NCBI GenBank assembly: GCA_902557235.1
Contig: CACDZR010000002.1
Location: 62,001-126,000 of the forward strand
Source: an uncultured Pelagibacteraceae bacterium
Lineage (GTDB): Bacteria; Pseudomonadota; Alphaproteobacteria; Pelagibacterales; Pelagibacteraceae
DNA: 64,000 nt
Reading direction: 5' to 3'
In this document: positions 44,292 through 53,158 of the stretch, piece by piece
Layout of the letters: each line of letters begins with the position of its first letter
Position numbering within the stretch: position 1 is the first letter of the stretch
Notes under the pieces: model-generated
The model's database searches: none
What the model saw: only the letters and a program-made list of their open reading frames with translations
Told to the model about the DNA's origin: nothing
Program-made: the position numbers and the translations under genes

Positions 44292-45290
44292 ATGAGTACA
44301 GTTTCCCTTACATTAGATGAAATTTTTGATTTAGCTAAAAAGACTTTACTAGCTAATGGCTGTGATGATGAAACAGCATCTATCCTTTCTGATTTAATAA
44401 GAAATGCTGAAAGAGATGGATCTTTATCTCATGGCTTGTTTAGGTTACCTGCATATGTGAGTGGTTTAAAAAGCGGAAAAATTAATGGTAAAGGAAAACC
44501 TGAGGTAAAAAAAATTTCAGCATCTGTGATAAAAGTTCAAGGGAATAATTGTTTAGCCCCTGTAGTTTTAAATAAAGGGTTACCTGAATTAGCAAAAGCT
44601 GCAAAAGAAAATGGTGTGGCTGTACTTGCTATAAATAATTCTCATCATATGGCTGCGATGTGGCCTGAAACAGAAAAATTAGCAGAGGAAGGTTTAGTTG
44701 CCTTTGCTTGCACATCATACAAGCCTGCTGTAGCACCCGCTGGAGCTATCAAACCATTGTTTGGAACAAATCCAATTTCTTTTGCCTGGCCACGTCCAGG
44801 AAAAACTCCTGTAGTTTACGATATGGCAACTGCATCAATGGCCATGGGTGAAGTTCAAGTTGCTAAAAGAGAAGGGCATAAAGTTCCACTTGGAACTGGT
44901 TTAACTAAAGATGGTAAAGAAACAACTGACCCAGGAGCAATAGCGGATGGAGGTGTATTACTTCCTTTTGGGGGATATAAAGGTTCTGCTATAGCAATGA
45001 TGGTAGAATTAATGGCTGGCGCATTAGTTGGTGATAATTTTAGTTTTGAGACAGCTGCAAAAGATAATAATGACGGTGGACCTCCTAGCGGTGGAGAATT
45101 TATTCTTGCAATTTCACCTGATAAAACTTCAGGAACTGATTGGCAGAAACATGCTGATGAATTTTTTAACAAAATGAAATCCTTTGAAGGAGTTAGACTT
45201 CCAGGGGAAAGAAGACACAAAAATAGATTAGATAAGGGCCCTCGTCATATTAATGAAGAGCTGGTTAATAAAATAAAATCTTTAAGCTAA
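44292..45290 (+). CDS. Malate/L-lactate dehydrogenase family (Ldh_2) oxidoreductase
   Basis: 332 residues of the NAD(P)-dependent Ldh_2 family, which includes malate, sulfolactate, ureidoglycolate and piperideine-2-carboxylate enzymes. Recognised by HGLFRLPAYVSGLKSG, the catalytic NNSHHMAAMWPETEKLA (about residues 116-132), NPISFAWPRPGKTPVVYDMATASMAMGEV and LPFGGYKGSAIAMMVELMAG. The true substrate cannot be assigned; in SAR11-type cells 2-oxo or cyclic imino acids are possible. It ends 9 bp into the convergent xthA gene. Confidence 0.88.
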   Translation: MSTVSLTLDEIFDLAKKTLLANGCDDETASILSDLIRNAERDGSLSHGLFRLPAYVSGLKSGKINGKGKPEVKKISASVIKVQGNNCLAPVVLNKGLPELAKAAKENGVAVLAINNSHHMAAMWPETEKLAEEGLVAFACTSYKPAVAPAGAIKPLFGTNPISFAWPRPGKTPVVYDMATASMAMGEVQVAKREGHKVPLGTGLTKDGKETTDPGAIADGGVLLPFGGYKGSAIAMMVELMAGALVGDNFSFETAAKDNNDGGPPSGGEFILAISPDKTSGTDWQKHADEFFNKMKSFEGVRLPGERRHKNRLDKGPRHINEELVNKIKSLS

Positions 45291-46058
45291 AGTAATTTCT
45301 ATTGGAGTATGGTCTGATGGTTTTTCTCGACCTCTTGGATCTTTATTAATATTAATACTTTTAACTTGGTCTATTAAAGAATTTGATACTAAAAAATGAT
45401 CTATTCTCATTCCATTGTTTTTTTGCCATGCACCTCTCATGTAATCCCAAAAAGTATATCCTTCTTTAGTTTCATTAAAATGTCGGTAAACATCATTAAA
45501 ACCTAGATTAATCATTTCTCTTAATTTTTTTCTTATTTCCAATCTAAATAGAGCATCGTCTTCGAAGCTTTTTGGATTATAGACATCCTCAGCTGCAGGA
45601 ATAATATTAAAATCACCACCAAGAATTATATTTTGATTTTTTTTAGTTAAAGCTTTTAATTGTTTAATTAAATCATCAAGCCATTTTTTTTTGTAATTAT
45701 ATTTATCAGTATCAACAGGATTACCATTTGGCGTATAGATATTGATTAATTGAATATTTTTCTTTTTGTATTCAAGTTCAGCTGAGATTATTCTTGATTG
45801 TTTAAGCTTATCTTTGATTAAATCTGTTTTGATATTTTTTAATTTTCCTTTTGAAATAATTGCAACACCATTATAACTTTTTTGACCAAATACATGACTT
45901 TCATAGTCCATTGAGGAAAAATCATCATAGGGAAAGTTTACATCCTCAGTTTTAATCTCTTGCATCATCACAACATCAGGTTTGTATTTTAGTAGATAAC
46001 TTTTGATATTTTCAATACGTGCTCGCACAGAATTTACATTCCACGAGGAAATAATCAT
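45282..46058 (-). CDS. xthA: Exodeoxyribonuclease III
   Basis: Start chosen at MIISSWNVNSVRARI (46058); the tracked ORF carries ten extra residues that lie in the erpA coding end. 258 residues with the EEP-fold catalytic motifs VVMMQEIKTED (Glu about 34), LINIYTPNG, ILGGDFNIIP and KPSDHTPIEI at the C-terminus. It removes abasic sites and 3' blocks in base excision repair. ATG overlaps the stop of the upstream iron-sulfur gene by one base. Confidence 0.95.
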   Translation of the reverse strand: MIISSWNVNSVRARIENIKSYLLKYKPDVVMMQEIKTEDVNFPYDDFSSMDYESHVFGQKSYNGVAIISKGKLKNIKTDLIKDKLKQSRIISAELEYKKKNIQLINIYTPNGNPVDTDKYNYKKKWLDDLIKQLKALTKKNQNIILGGDFNIIPAAEDVYNPKSFEDDALFRLEIRKKLREMINLGFNDVYRHFNETKEGYTFWDYMRGAWQKNNGMRIDHFLVSNSLIDQVKSININKDPRGREKPSDHTPIEITLA

Positions 46059-46375
46059 TAAAGAGAAAACGAAACACCACAACCACAAGAAGATTTGGTT
46101 TGCGGATTAGTTATTTTGAATTGTTCACCAATTAATTCAGAAACATAGTCTATTTCTGATCCTTTTAATAAATCTGCAGAGGTTTTATCTATCAATATAT
46201 TTTCATAATTTAAATCATCTGCTGCTTTTTCTTTGTCAAAAGTAAATTCATATTGGAAGCCTGAGCAACCACCACCTTTGATAGCGATTCTAAAAAACGA
46301 CCCTTTGTCTTTTTTAGACAGCAAAACATTGATCTGTTTTAGAGCCTTATCAGTAAATTTAATTTCTTTAATCAT
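46058..46375 (-). CDS. erpA: Iron-sulfur cluster insertion protein (ErpA/IscA, A-type carrier)
   Basis: 105-residue HesB/IscA family carrier. The three cluster cysteines are present: GGGCSGFQYEF (about residue 36) and the C-terminal CGCGVSF (about 99-101). Delivers Fe-S clusters to apoproteins such as LipA and IlvD, both encoded in this window. Upstream of xthA and divergent from dgt, an order seen in many alphaproteobacteria. ErpA and IscA cannot be distinguished from sequence alone here. Confidence 0.93.
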   Translation of the reverse strand: MIKEIKFTDKALKQINVLLSKKDKGSFFRIAIKGGGCSGFQYEFTFDKEKAADDLNYENILIDKTSADLLKGSEIDYVSELIGEQFKITNPQTKSSCGCGVSFSL

Positions 46376-46425
46376 TATTGATCACTGGTATTACTAATAT
46401 AATACTTAAATTTTAATTTTAAAGG

Positions 46426-47544
46426 ATGAAAAAATACTCAAAGATTGCTCTTACCAAAAGCAAAGGAAGAATATTCAAAGAATCTGTATCAAAATATAGA
46501 TCGCCATTTCAAAGAGATAGAGATCGAATAGTTCACAGCGCCTCATTTCGAAGGCTCAAACACAAGACACAAGTATTTGTAAACACAGAAGGTGATCATT
46601 ACAGAACAAGATTAACCCATTCAATGGAAGTTGCTCAAATTGCACGATCAATTGCAAGATATCTTGAATTGAATGAGGATCTAGCTGAAACCTTAAGTTT
46701 AGCACATGATTTAGGTCACCCACCTTTTGGTCATGCTGGTGAGGACTCTCTTAATGAATGTATGGAAAATTATGGAGGCTTTGACCATAATTTACAAACT
46801 CTTCGTGTGGTTATGTTTTTGGAGAATAAATATCTAAAGTATAGTGGATTAAATCTTTCAATTGAAACCTTAGAAGGATTGCTTAAACACAATGGTCCCG
46901 TTTATGAATTAGATTTAGTTGATAGTCTTATTGGTGTAAAAAAATTCAATCATAAGATTAATTTTGAAACTTATCCATCATTAGAGGCTCAAGTTTCAGC
47001 TATTTCAGATGATATAGCTTATAATAATCATGATATTCAAGATGGTATAAATGCAAATTTATTTAAACTAGAGGAGTTAATTGAAATTAACTTTTTTAAA
47101 GATATTTATAAAAAATATAAAAAAAAGATAAACAAACAAAACTATAAAATTGCAACATATCAGATTATAAGAGATTCTATTGATCAAATGATTAGAGATT
47201 TAATTAAAAATACCAAAACCAATTTGAAGATTAACAAAATAAAAAATTATAAAGATATTACTAAAGCAAATTTAACAATGGTAGATTTTTCTGAAAAAGT
47301 CAAAGATTCTGTTAATGAAATAAGATTTTTTTTAAAAACAAAGATGTATAATAATAATGCAGTTCTGAAAAAAAATGATAATGGCAAATTAATAATTAAA
47401 AAACTGTTTAATAAAATACAAAAAAACCCTAAAAAATTTATTTCAAAAAATCATCTCTCAAAGGATAAATATAGAGCAATTTCAGATTTTATATCAGGAA
47501 TGACAGACAGATATGCAATCAACCTTCACAAAAACTTTAAATGA
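46426..47544 (+). CDS. dgt: dGTP triphosphohydrolase-like protein
   Basis: 372-residue HD-domain dNTPase. YRSPFQRDRDRIVHSASFRRLKHKTQVF and RTRLTHSMEVAQIARSIAR give the first metal His; LAHDLGHPPFGHAGEDSL is the HD pair with the second, and AISDDIAYNNHDIQDG completes the site. It belongs to the type 2 Dgt group common in alphaproteobacteria. Overlaps argS by 4 bp. Controls dNTP pools by releasing tripolyphosphate; a phosphate-economy benefit is imaginable but not shown. Confidence 0.94.
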   Translation: MKKYSKIALTKSKGRIFKESVSKYRSPFQRDRDRIVHSASFRRLKHKTQVFVNTEGDHYRTRLTHSMEVAQIARSIARYLELNEDLAETLSLAHDLGHPPFGHAGEDSLNECMENYGGFDHNLQTLRVVMFLENKYLKYSGLNLSIETLEGLLKHNGPVYELDLVDSLIGVKKFNHKINFETYPSLEAQVSAISDDIAYNNHDIQDGINANLFKLEELIEINFFKDIYKKYKKKINKQNYKIATYQIIRDSIDQMIRDLIKNTKTNLKINKIKNYKDITKANLTMVDFSEKVKDSVNEIRFFLKTKMYNNNAVLKKNDNGKLIIKKLFNKIQKNPKKFISKNHLSKDKYRAISDFISGMTDRYAINLHKNFK

Positions 47545-49271
47545 ATATTTTTGAACAGTATTTAGATAAAATAAAAGAAATCCTTTCAACACTTTCTTCA
47601 AGTGGAGATTTAATTTTACCAGACTCACTAAACGGGGTAACCGCTGAAATTCCACCTTCAAAATTTGATAGTGATATTTCTACCAATGTAGCCATGGTTC
47701 TTTCTAAGATTAATAATAAATCTCCATCAGATCTGGCGTCAATCTTGGCAGAAAAAATCAAAAAAGAAGATAAATTTATTGAAGAGATATCAGTTGTAAA
47801 ACCTGGTTTTATCAACATTAAATTTAAACCTATTTTTTGGACAAATTTTATCAAAGAGATGATTAAAAATTCTAAATCTTTTGGAACAAATAAAAATATT
47901 AAAAGAAATTACCTAATAGAATTTGTATCTGCTAATCCAACAGGTCCTTTACATGTTGGTCATTGTAGAGGTGCAATATTAGGCGATGTGATGGCTAATC
48001 TTTTATTATTTAATAATAATAAAGTTACAAAAGAGTATTATATAAACGACTACGGTAATCAGATTATAAATTTTACAAAGTCAGTTTATTATAGAATAAG
48101 AGAGATTTCTTTTAATGAACCTTTTCCAGTTGATAATGAAGATTTATATCCTGGAGACTATTTAATTGATTTTGCTCAAAACATTTTAAACTCAAATAAA
48201 AATATTGATTTTAAAAATTTTGACAAAATATCCAAAGAATTAACTTCTTTAGCCATTAACGAAGCATTAAAATTAATCAAAAATAATCTTAAAAGTCTTG
48301 GTATTAATCATGATAACTTTGTCAGTGAAAAAAAATTAGTTGAAAATCAAGAAGTAGAAAAAGTTATTGAGTTTCTTCAAAAAAACAAATTTGTTTATAA
48401 AGGAAAGATAAAGGCGCCTGCTGGTGAAGATGACAGTAATTGGGTTGAACGTGAGCAGTTGCTTTTCCGATCAACCGATTTTGGAGATGACAAAGATAGA
48501 GCATTACAAAAATCTGATGGTGCTTGGACTTATTTTGCAAGTGATGTTGCATACCACAAAAATAAATTAGACAGAAAATTTGATAGGCTTATTAATATTT
48601 TAGGCGCAGATCATGCTGGTTATATCAAAAGAATTTCATCATCTGTTGAAGCTCTATCAAACTCCAAAGATAGATTAATTTGTAAAGTTAGCCAACTTGT
48701 TAAACTTATTAAAGATAAGAAACCCTTTAAAATGTCTAAAAGAAAAGGAGACTACATAACTATAGAAGATTTAATTAATGAGGTAGGAAAAGATGCAACA
48801 AGATTTATAATGCTAAACCGAAGTAGTGATGTTGAACTCGATTTTGATTTCGATAACGTTATAGAAAAATCAAAAGATAATCCCCTTTATTACGTTCAAT
48901 ACTGTTATGCAAGAATATGTTCAGTATATAGACATCTTGATAAAGATTTAAAATCAGATCTAGATATTACTAATTACGATTTTGAGTATTCCAAAGATGA
49001 AATTAAAATCTTAAAAAAATTATCTGAATGGCCCAAGTGTATTGATGTATCTTGTAATAAGCTTGAGCCGCATAGAATACCGACTTATTTATATGAATTA
49101 GCTTCTTTATTTCATTCATATTGGAATTTAGGTAAGGAAAATCCAGACAAAAGATTTATTAATGATCAAAAAAAAATAACTGACGATAAATTGATTTTTC
49201 TTAAAGCTATTTCCAATGTAGTAAAATCTGGGATGAATATAGTTGGAGTATCTACGCCAGATAAAATGTGA
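47541..49271 (+). CDS. argS: Arginyl-tRNA synthetase
   Basis: Class I synthetase of 576 residues. The HIGH motif is NPTGPLHVGHCRGA (about residues 131-144) and a KMSKS-like FKMSKRKGDY occurs around residue 396; the C-terminal DALR anticodon-binding domain ends with LFLKAISNVVKSGMNIVGVSTPDKM. Overlaps dgt upstream and the next small ORF downstream (ATGTGATG region). It charges tRNA-Arg such as the TCT species at 12436. Confidence 0.97.
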   Translation: MNIFEQYLDKIKEILSTLSSSGDLILPDSLNGVTAEIPPSKFDSDISTNVAMVLSKINNKSPSDLASILAEKIKKEDKFIEEISVVKPGFINIKFKPIFWTNFIKEMIKNSKSFGTNKNIKRNYLIEFVSANPTGPLHVGHCRGAILGDVMANLLLFNNNKVTKEYYINDYGNQIINFTKSVYYRIREISFNEPFPVDNEDLYPGDYLIDFAQNILNSNKNIDFKNFDKISKELTSLAINEALKLIKNNLKSLGINHDNFVSEKKLVENQEVEKVIEFLQKNKFVYKGKIKAPAGEDDSNWVEREQLLFRSTDFGDDKDRALQKSDGAWTYFASDVAYHKNKLDRKFDRLINILGADHAGYIKRISSSVEALSNSKDRLICKVSQLVKLIKDKKPFKMSKRKGDYITIEDLINEVGKDATRFIMLNRSSDVELDFDFDNVIEKSKDNPLYYVQYCYARICSVYRHLDKDLKSDLDITNYDFEYSKDEIKILKKLSEWPKCIDVSCNKLEPHRIPTYLYELASLFHSYWNLGKENPDKRFINDQKKITDDKLIFLKAISNVVKSGMNIVGVSTPDKM

Positions 49272-49525
49272 TGCTAAAAGAGATTAAATATTTGATATTT
49301 TTATTATTCATCAGTTTTTTTATATTTTTTACAGGTAAGTATTATTTTTCAGATAATAATAAAAAAAATTCTTTTAGATCTTTGAGTAATATTGACAAAA
49401 AAATTGATATTTATTCTGAAAAATTACCAGTTTTAGAAAATGATACTAAAGATATCATCCAATATGTAGAGAAATCTAACAAAGATAAAAAGAAAAAATT
49501 TAATTTTTGGAAACTTCTAGATTAA
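49268..49525 (+). CDS. Short membrane-anchored protein between argS and nagZ
   Basis: 85 residues: one N-terminal membrane helix (KYLIFLLFISFFIFFTGKYYF, about 7-27) and a polar Lys/Asp-rich tail. In other alphaproteobacteria this slot holds a larger SPOR-domain protein that binds denuded peptidoglycan. No SPOR motif is visible here, so this may be a shrunken relative or an unrelated protein. It overlaps both neighbours by 1-4 bp. Confidence 0.78.
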   Translation: MMLKEIKYLIFLLFISFFIFFTGKYYFSDNNKKNSFRSLSNIDKKIDIYSEKLPVLENDTKDIIQYVEKSNKDKKKKFNFWKLLD

Positions 49526-50472
49526 TGAATAATCGAAGATCTTTTATTATTGGTATTAAATCAACAAAACTTAGTAATAGAGAAAAGAATTTTCTTAGAA
49601 AATATAAGCCATGGGGAGTAATTTTATTTACCAGAAACATAAAAGACATTAAACAAGCGAAGAAGTTAACCACATCTATTCGTAAAATCTTTAACGATAA
49701 TAAATATCCAATCTTGATTGATCAAGAAGGTGGTAGAGTAAACCGACTTAGAAATATTATATCTTTTGAAAATTTGACATCTGAATTTTTTGGTAAAAAA
49801 TTTATAAAAAAACCTAAGGAATTTAATTTTTTCTATAAACTTTTTATTGACAAAACTTCATATTTATTAAAATTGATAGGAGTTAATATTAATACTTGTC
49901 CTGTTTTAGATCTTAGAAAGAAAGGTTCATCATCAATTATTGGAGACAGATCTTTCTCTAGTAATCCCAAAATAGTTTCTAAAATTGGTGATTATTGCAT
50001 CAACTATCACCATAATAATGGCATAGGAACTGTTATTAAACATATACCAGGACATGGTTTAGCAAAAGTTGACAGCCACCATTTTACACCCGTAATTAGT
50101 AAAAATTTAGATTACTTATTAAAAAATGATTTTTTTCCTTTCAAAAGAAAAAATTCTTTTTTTGCAATGACAGCCCACATCATATTCAAAAAGATTGATT
50201 TAAAAAATACAGTAACGCATTCTAAAAAAATAATAAAATTAATAAGAAATAAAATAGGTTTTAAAAATATTTTGATTTCTGATGATATATCTATGAAAAG
50301 TTTAAAAGGTAAAATTAAAGAAAATACAATCAATGCGTTTAATGCAGGTTGTGATCTAGTTTTACATTGTAATGCCAAAGAAAAAGAGATGGAAATTGTT
50401 GCTCAAAATTCACCTTTCTTAAGCAAATTTGTAATAAAAAAAACATCACAATTTTACAAGATAATAAGCTAG
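49525..50472 (+). CDS. nagZ: Beta-N-acetylhexosaminidase (GH3)
   Basis: Start taken at ATG 49525 (MNNRRSFIIGI), which overlaps the preceding stop, instead of the tracked 49507. The 315-residue GH3 enzyme has LIDQEGGRVNRL, the signature KHIPGHGLAKVDSHH (about residues 173-187) with the catalytic His/Asp pair, and the nucleophile ILISDDISMKSL (Asp about 253). NagZ removes N-acetylglucosamine from muropeptides during cell-wall recycling. Confidence 0.93.
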   Translation: MNNRRSFIIGIKSTKLSNREKNFLRKYKPWGVILFTRNIKDIKQAKKLTTSIRKIFNDNKYPILIDQEGGRVNRLRNIISFENLTSEFFGKKFIKKPKEFNFFYKLFIDKTSYLLKLIGVNINTCPVLDLRKKGSSSIIGDRSFSSNPKIVSKIGDYCINYHHNNGIGTVIKHIPGHGLAKVDSHHFTPVISKNLDYLLKNDFFPFKRKNSFFAMTAHIIFKKIDLKNTVTHSKKIIKLIRNKIGFKNILISDDISMKSLKGKIKENTINAFNAGCDLVLHCNAKEKEMEIVAQNSPFLSKFVIKKTSQFYKIIS

Positions 50473-50481
50473 TATTCATTT

Positions 50482-51219
50482 ATGACAGAAAATGATTCCT
50501 CACTTTTTAGTGTTGATATTGAAAATTATAATGGTCCATTAGATATATTATTAGACCTTGCAAAATCTCAAAAGGTAAATTTAGAAAATATTTCTATCAC
50601 AAAACTGGCAGATCAATTCCATGAGTTTATAACCAATCAAAAAAATTTGAATTTAGAGATTGCATCTGAGTATTTGCTTATGGCTACATGGCTTGCTTAC
50701 TTAAAATCTAAACTTCTTTTACCTGGAACACCAGAAGAGGAATTTAAAGTTCAAGAAGTAGCAGAAAAATTAAAACTCCAACTAAAAAAATTAGAGTTAA
50801 TAAGACTACTATCAGAACAAATGTTAAAACGTAAAAGGTTAGGTCGTGAAATTAGAACAAGAGGTGTCAAATCAGGCATTAGACCGATCTACAACAGTGA
50901 AATTAAAGTAAATTTATTTGAATTATTAAAGACATATTCAACAATCATTATGACCAAAGATTTTCAAAAAATAAATATTCCAAAACTACCTGTCTTCACA
51001 ACTGAAGAGGGGATTAAAACAATTAGAGATTTTTTTGGAAAATTAACAGATTGGAAAAAATTAGAGGACTTAATACCTAAAAATTTCAAAAGTGTTACTA
51101 AATATAAGAAAACCGGTACAGCAGGTATATTTGCTGGATCACTTGAACTTGTTAAAGAAGGTAATTTAAGAATTAAACAAGAAAATTTATTTGATGACAT
51201 TTTTATTAAGGAAAAGTAA
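50482..51219 (+). CDS. scpA: Segregation and condensation protein A
   Basis: 245 residues of the kleisin family: the N-terminal YNGPLDILLDLAKSQKVNLENISITKLADQF, then ASEYLLMATWLAYLKSKLLLP, are diagnostic. ScpA links Smc heads with ScpB for chromosome compaction. Stop overlaps the scpB start by one base. Confidence 0.95.
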   Translation: MTENDSSLFSVDIENYNGPLDILLDLAKSQKVNLENISITKLADQFHEFITNQKNLNLEIASEYLLMATWLAYLKSKLLLPGTPEEEFKVQEVAEKLKLQLKKLELIRLLSEQMLKRKRLGREIRTRGVKSGIRPIYNSEIKVNLFELLKTYSTIIMTKDFQKINIPKLPVFTTEEGIKTIRDFFGKLTDWKKLEDLIPKNFKSVTKYKKTGTAGIFAGSLELVKEGNLRIKQENLFDDIFIKEK

Positions 51220-51926
51220 TGGACAAAAAAAATATAAAAAAGAATAATATTATTGATTTTCCTAAAAAGTTATCTTCAATTGAAAAAGAAATTGAAGCAA
51301 TAGTTTTTGCAGCTGCGGAGCCTCTTGATATAGAGACTATAGAAAATAAGATTTCAAAAAAAACTAATGTTGAAAAGATTTTATTAAAATTACAGAGTGA
51401 ATATAAAGATCGTGGTATTAACTTAGTATGTATCTCAAAAAAATGGTCATTTAGAACCTCCCCAAATCTTTCTGAGATCATGAAGCAAGAAAAAACCGTT
51501 GAAAAAAAGTTATCAAGAGCTGCAATTGAAACACTTGCAATTATTGTTTATCATCAACCAGTGACGCGTGCTGAAATTGAAGAGATTAGAGGTGTTGCAT
51601 TTGGCACTAATACTCTTGAAATTTTGATGGAGTTAAACTGGGTAAAACCAGGTGGGAGAAAAGATGTCCCTGGAAAACCTATTCAATATGTTACGACTGA
51701 TGATTTTTTAAGTCATTTTAATCTTCAAAAGTTATCTGACTTACCAACTGTTGATGAATTGGGAGCTGCTGGTCTTATTGATAGTACAAATATTGATAAT
51801 GCAATTTTTGGGACTGGTAAATTTTATAAAGAAAAACAAGATGATAAAAAAGAGGATATTTATTCGAATATTGATGAAATGTTAAGTAGCACCCTAGACT
51901 CTGAGGAGAAAAATAAGAATTCATAA
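51219..51926 (+). CDS. scpB: Segregation and condensation protein B
   Basis: 235 residues with two winged-helix modules; the conserved core is LSRAAIETLAIIVYHQPVTRAEIEEIRGVAFGTNTLEIL at about residues 93-131, followed by GRKDVPGKPIQYVTTDDFLSHF. The C-terminal tail is acidic and variable. Works with ScpA and Smc. The next gene, tatA, starts 53 bp downstream. Confidence 0.95.
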   Translation: MDKKNIKKNNIIDFPKKLSSIEKEIEAIVFAAAEPLDIETIENKISKKTNVEKILLKLQSEYKDRGINLVCISKKWSFRTSPNLSEIMKQEKTVEKKLSRAAIETLAIIVYHQPVTRAEIEEIRGVAFGTNTLEILMELNWVKPGGRKDVPGKPIQYVTTDDFLSHFNLQKLSDLPTVDELGAAGLIDSTNIDNAIFGTGKFYKEKQDDKKEDIYSNIDEMLSSTLDSEEKNKNS

Positions 51927-51979
51927 CTTAAGTTAAAAAGTCACTTTCAAATTGAGATTAAAAGATATATAGTTTTTTT

Positions 51980-52180
51980 ATGAGCATAGGAATTTGGCAA
52001 ATAGCAATTGTTGTTATACTTGTGGTTTTACTTTTTGGAAGAGGTAAGATCTCAAGTCTGATGGGAGATGTTGCTAAAGGAATTAAGAGCTTTAAAAAGG
52101 GCATGGCATCAGATGTTACTGATGACAATGAGCCTAAAAATATTTCCGAAGATAATCAAGATAATAACAAAAAAGATTAA
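51980..52180 (+). CDS. tatA: Sec-independent translocase subunit TatA
   Basis: 66 residues: membrane helix [37 protein letters not shown] with the FGRGKI turn after the helix, then a polar acidic tail. Forms the Tat pore for folded proteins. First of tatABC. Confidence 0.94.
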   Translation: MSIGIWQIAIVVILVVLLFGRGKISSLMGDVAKGIKSFKKGMASDVTDDNEPKNISEDNQDNNKKD

Positions 52181-52185
52181 ATCAC

Positions 52186-52401
52186 ATGCCTACTATTGGT
52201 TGGTTTGAGATTTTAATTATTGTTGCAATAGCTATCATTGTTCTTGGACCAAAAGACTTTCCAATAATGTTAAAAAAAGTCGGATCATGGATTGGCACGA
52301 TTAAGAACTATATCAATAATGTCCAGAATGAAGTTTCTAATATTGATATTGAAAATGATAAAGTAGAAAAAAAAGAAGAAAAAAAACATGAGTCAGAATG
52401 A
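52186..52401 (+). CDS. tatB: Sec-independent translocase subunit TatB
   Basis: 71 residues, very short for TatB. It begins MPTIGWFEILIIVAIAIIVLGPKDFPIMLKKVGSWIGTIKNY; the Glu in the membrane helix and the GPKDFP hinge favour TatB over TatA. It overlaps tatC by 14 bp. It would bind twin-arginine signals with TatC. Confidence 0.9.
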   Translation: MPTIGWFEILIIVAIAIIVLGPKDFPIMLKKVGSWIGTIKNYINNVQNEVSNIDIENDKVEKKEEKKHESE

Positions 52402-53158
52402 CAATGAAAGTGGTTTTGTAAGCCATTTAGCTGAATTGAGAAAAAGACTTATACATAGTTTTATTTTTCTCATAGTTTTTTTTATTGGATGTTATTTTTT
52501 TGCAGAACACTTGTATGGTTTTTTAGTGGATCCTTTCGCTCAAGCTGTTAAAGACGATGGAACTGACAGACGATTAATATTTACTGCTCTTCAGGAAACT
52601 TTTTTGACATATCTAAAAATTTCTTTCTTTACAGCATTCTTTGTTACATGCCCATTTATATTGATGCAAATTTGGAAATTTATAGCGCCTGGTTTATATA
52701 AACATGAAAAGCATGCAATTTTACCTTACCTTATACTGACTCCTGTACTTTTTTTTTTAGGAGGGATGTTGGTTTATTACTTGATTATGCCCTTAGCGAT
52801 AAAGTTTTTTTTATCATTTGAAAGCACGGGTTTATCTACAAGTTTACCAATTCAATTAGAGGCTAAAGTAAATGAATATTTATCATTAGTCATGAAACTT
52901 ATTTTTGCTTTTGGTATTAGTTTTCAATTACCTGTTGTCTTAAGTTTATTGGCTAGAATAGGTATTGTTGATTCTGAATTTTTAAAGAAAAGAAGAAAAT
53001 ATGTTGTAGTTATAATTTTTGCTGCAGCAGCATTATTAACACCACCTGACCCTATCACGCAAATTGGTTTAGCGATTCCTTTATTAATTTTATATGAATT
53101 ATCAATTTTTTCTGTAAAGTTTATAGAGGATAAGAAATTTAAAGATTCTAATGCATAA
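52388..53158 (+). CDS. tatC: Sec-independent translocase subunit TatC
   Basis: 256-residue polytopic protein with the N-terminal receptor motif SHLAELRKRLIHSF, six helices and the conserved FIAPGLYKHEK loop and TPPDPITQIGLAIPLLILYELSI. Overlaps tatB and serS. Confidence 0.96.
   Translation: MSQNDNESGFVSHLAELRKRLIHSFIFLIVFFIGCYFFAEHLYGFLVDPFAQAVKDDGTDRRLIFTALQETFLTYLKISFFTAFFVTCPFILMQIWKFIAPGLYKHEKHAILPYLILTPVLFFLGGMLVYYLIMPLAIKFFLSFESTGLSTSLPIQLEAKVNEYLSLVMKLIFAFGISFQLPVVLSLLARIGIVDSEFLKKRRKYVVVIIFAAAALLTPPDPITQIGLAIPLLILYELSIFSVKFIEDKKFKDSNA

Noticed and set aside
46059-46088. Ten-residue N-terminal extension of xthA
   Set aside because: It lies in the end of the erpA gene; exonuclease III proteins begin at the MIISSWNVNS equivalent.
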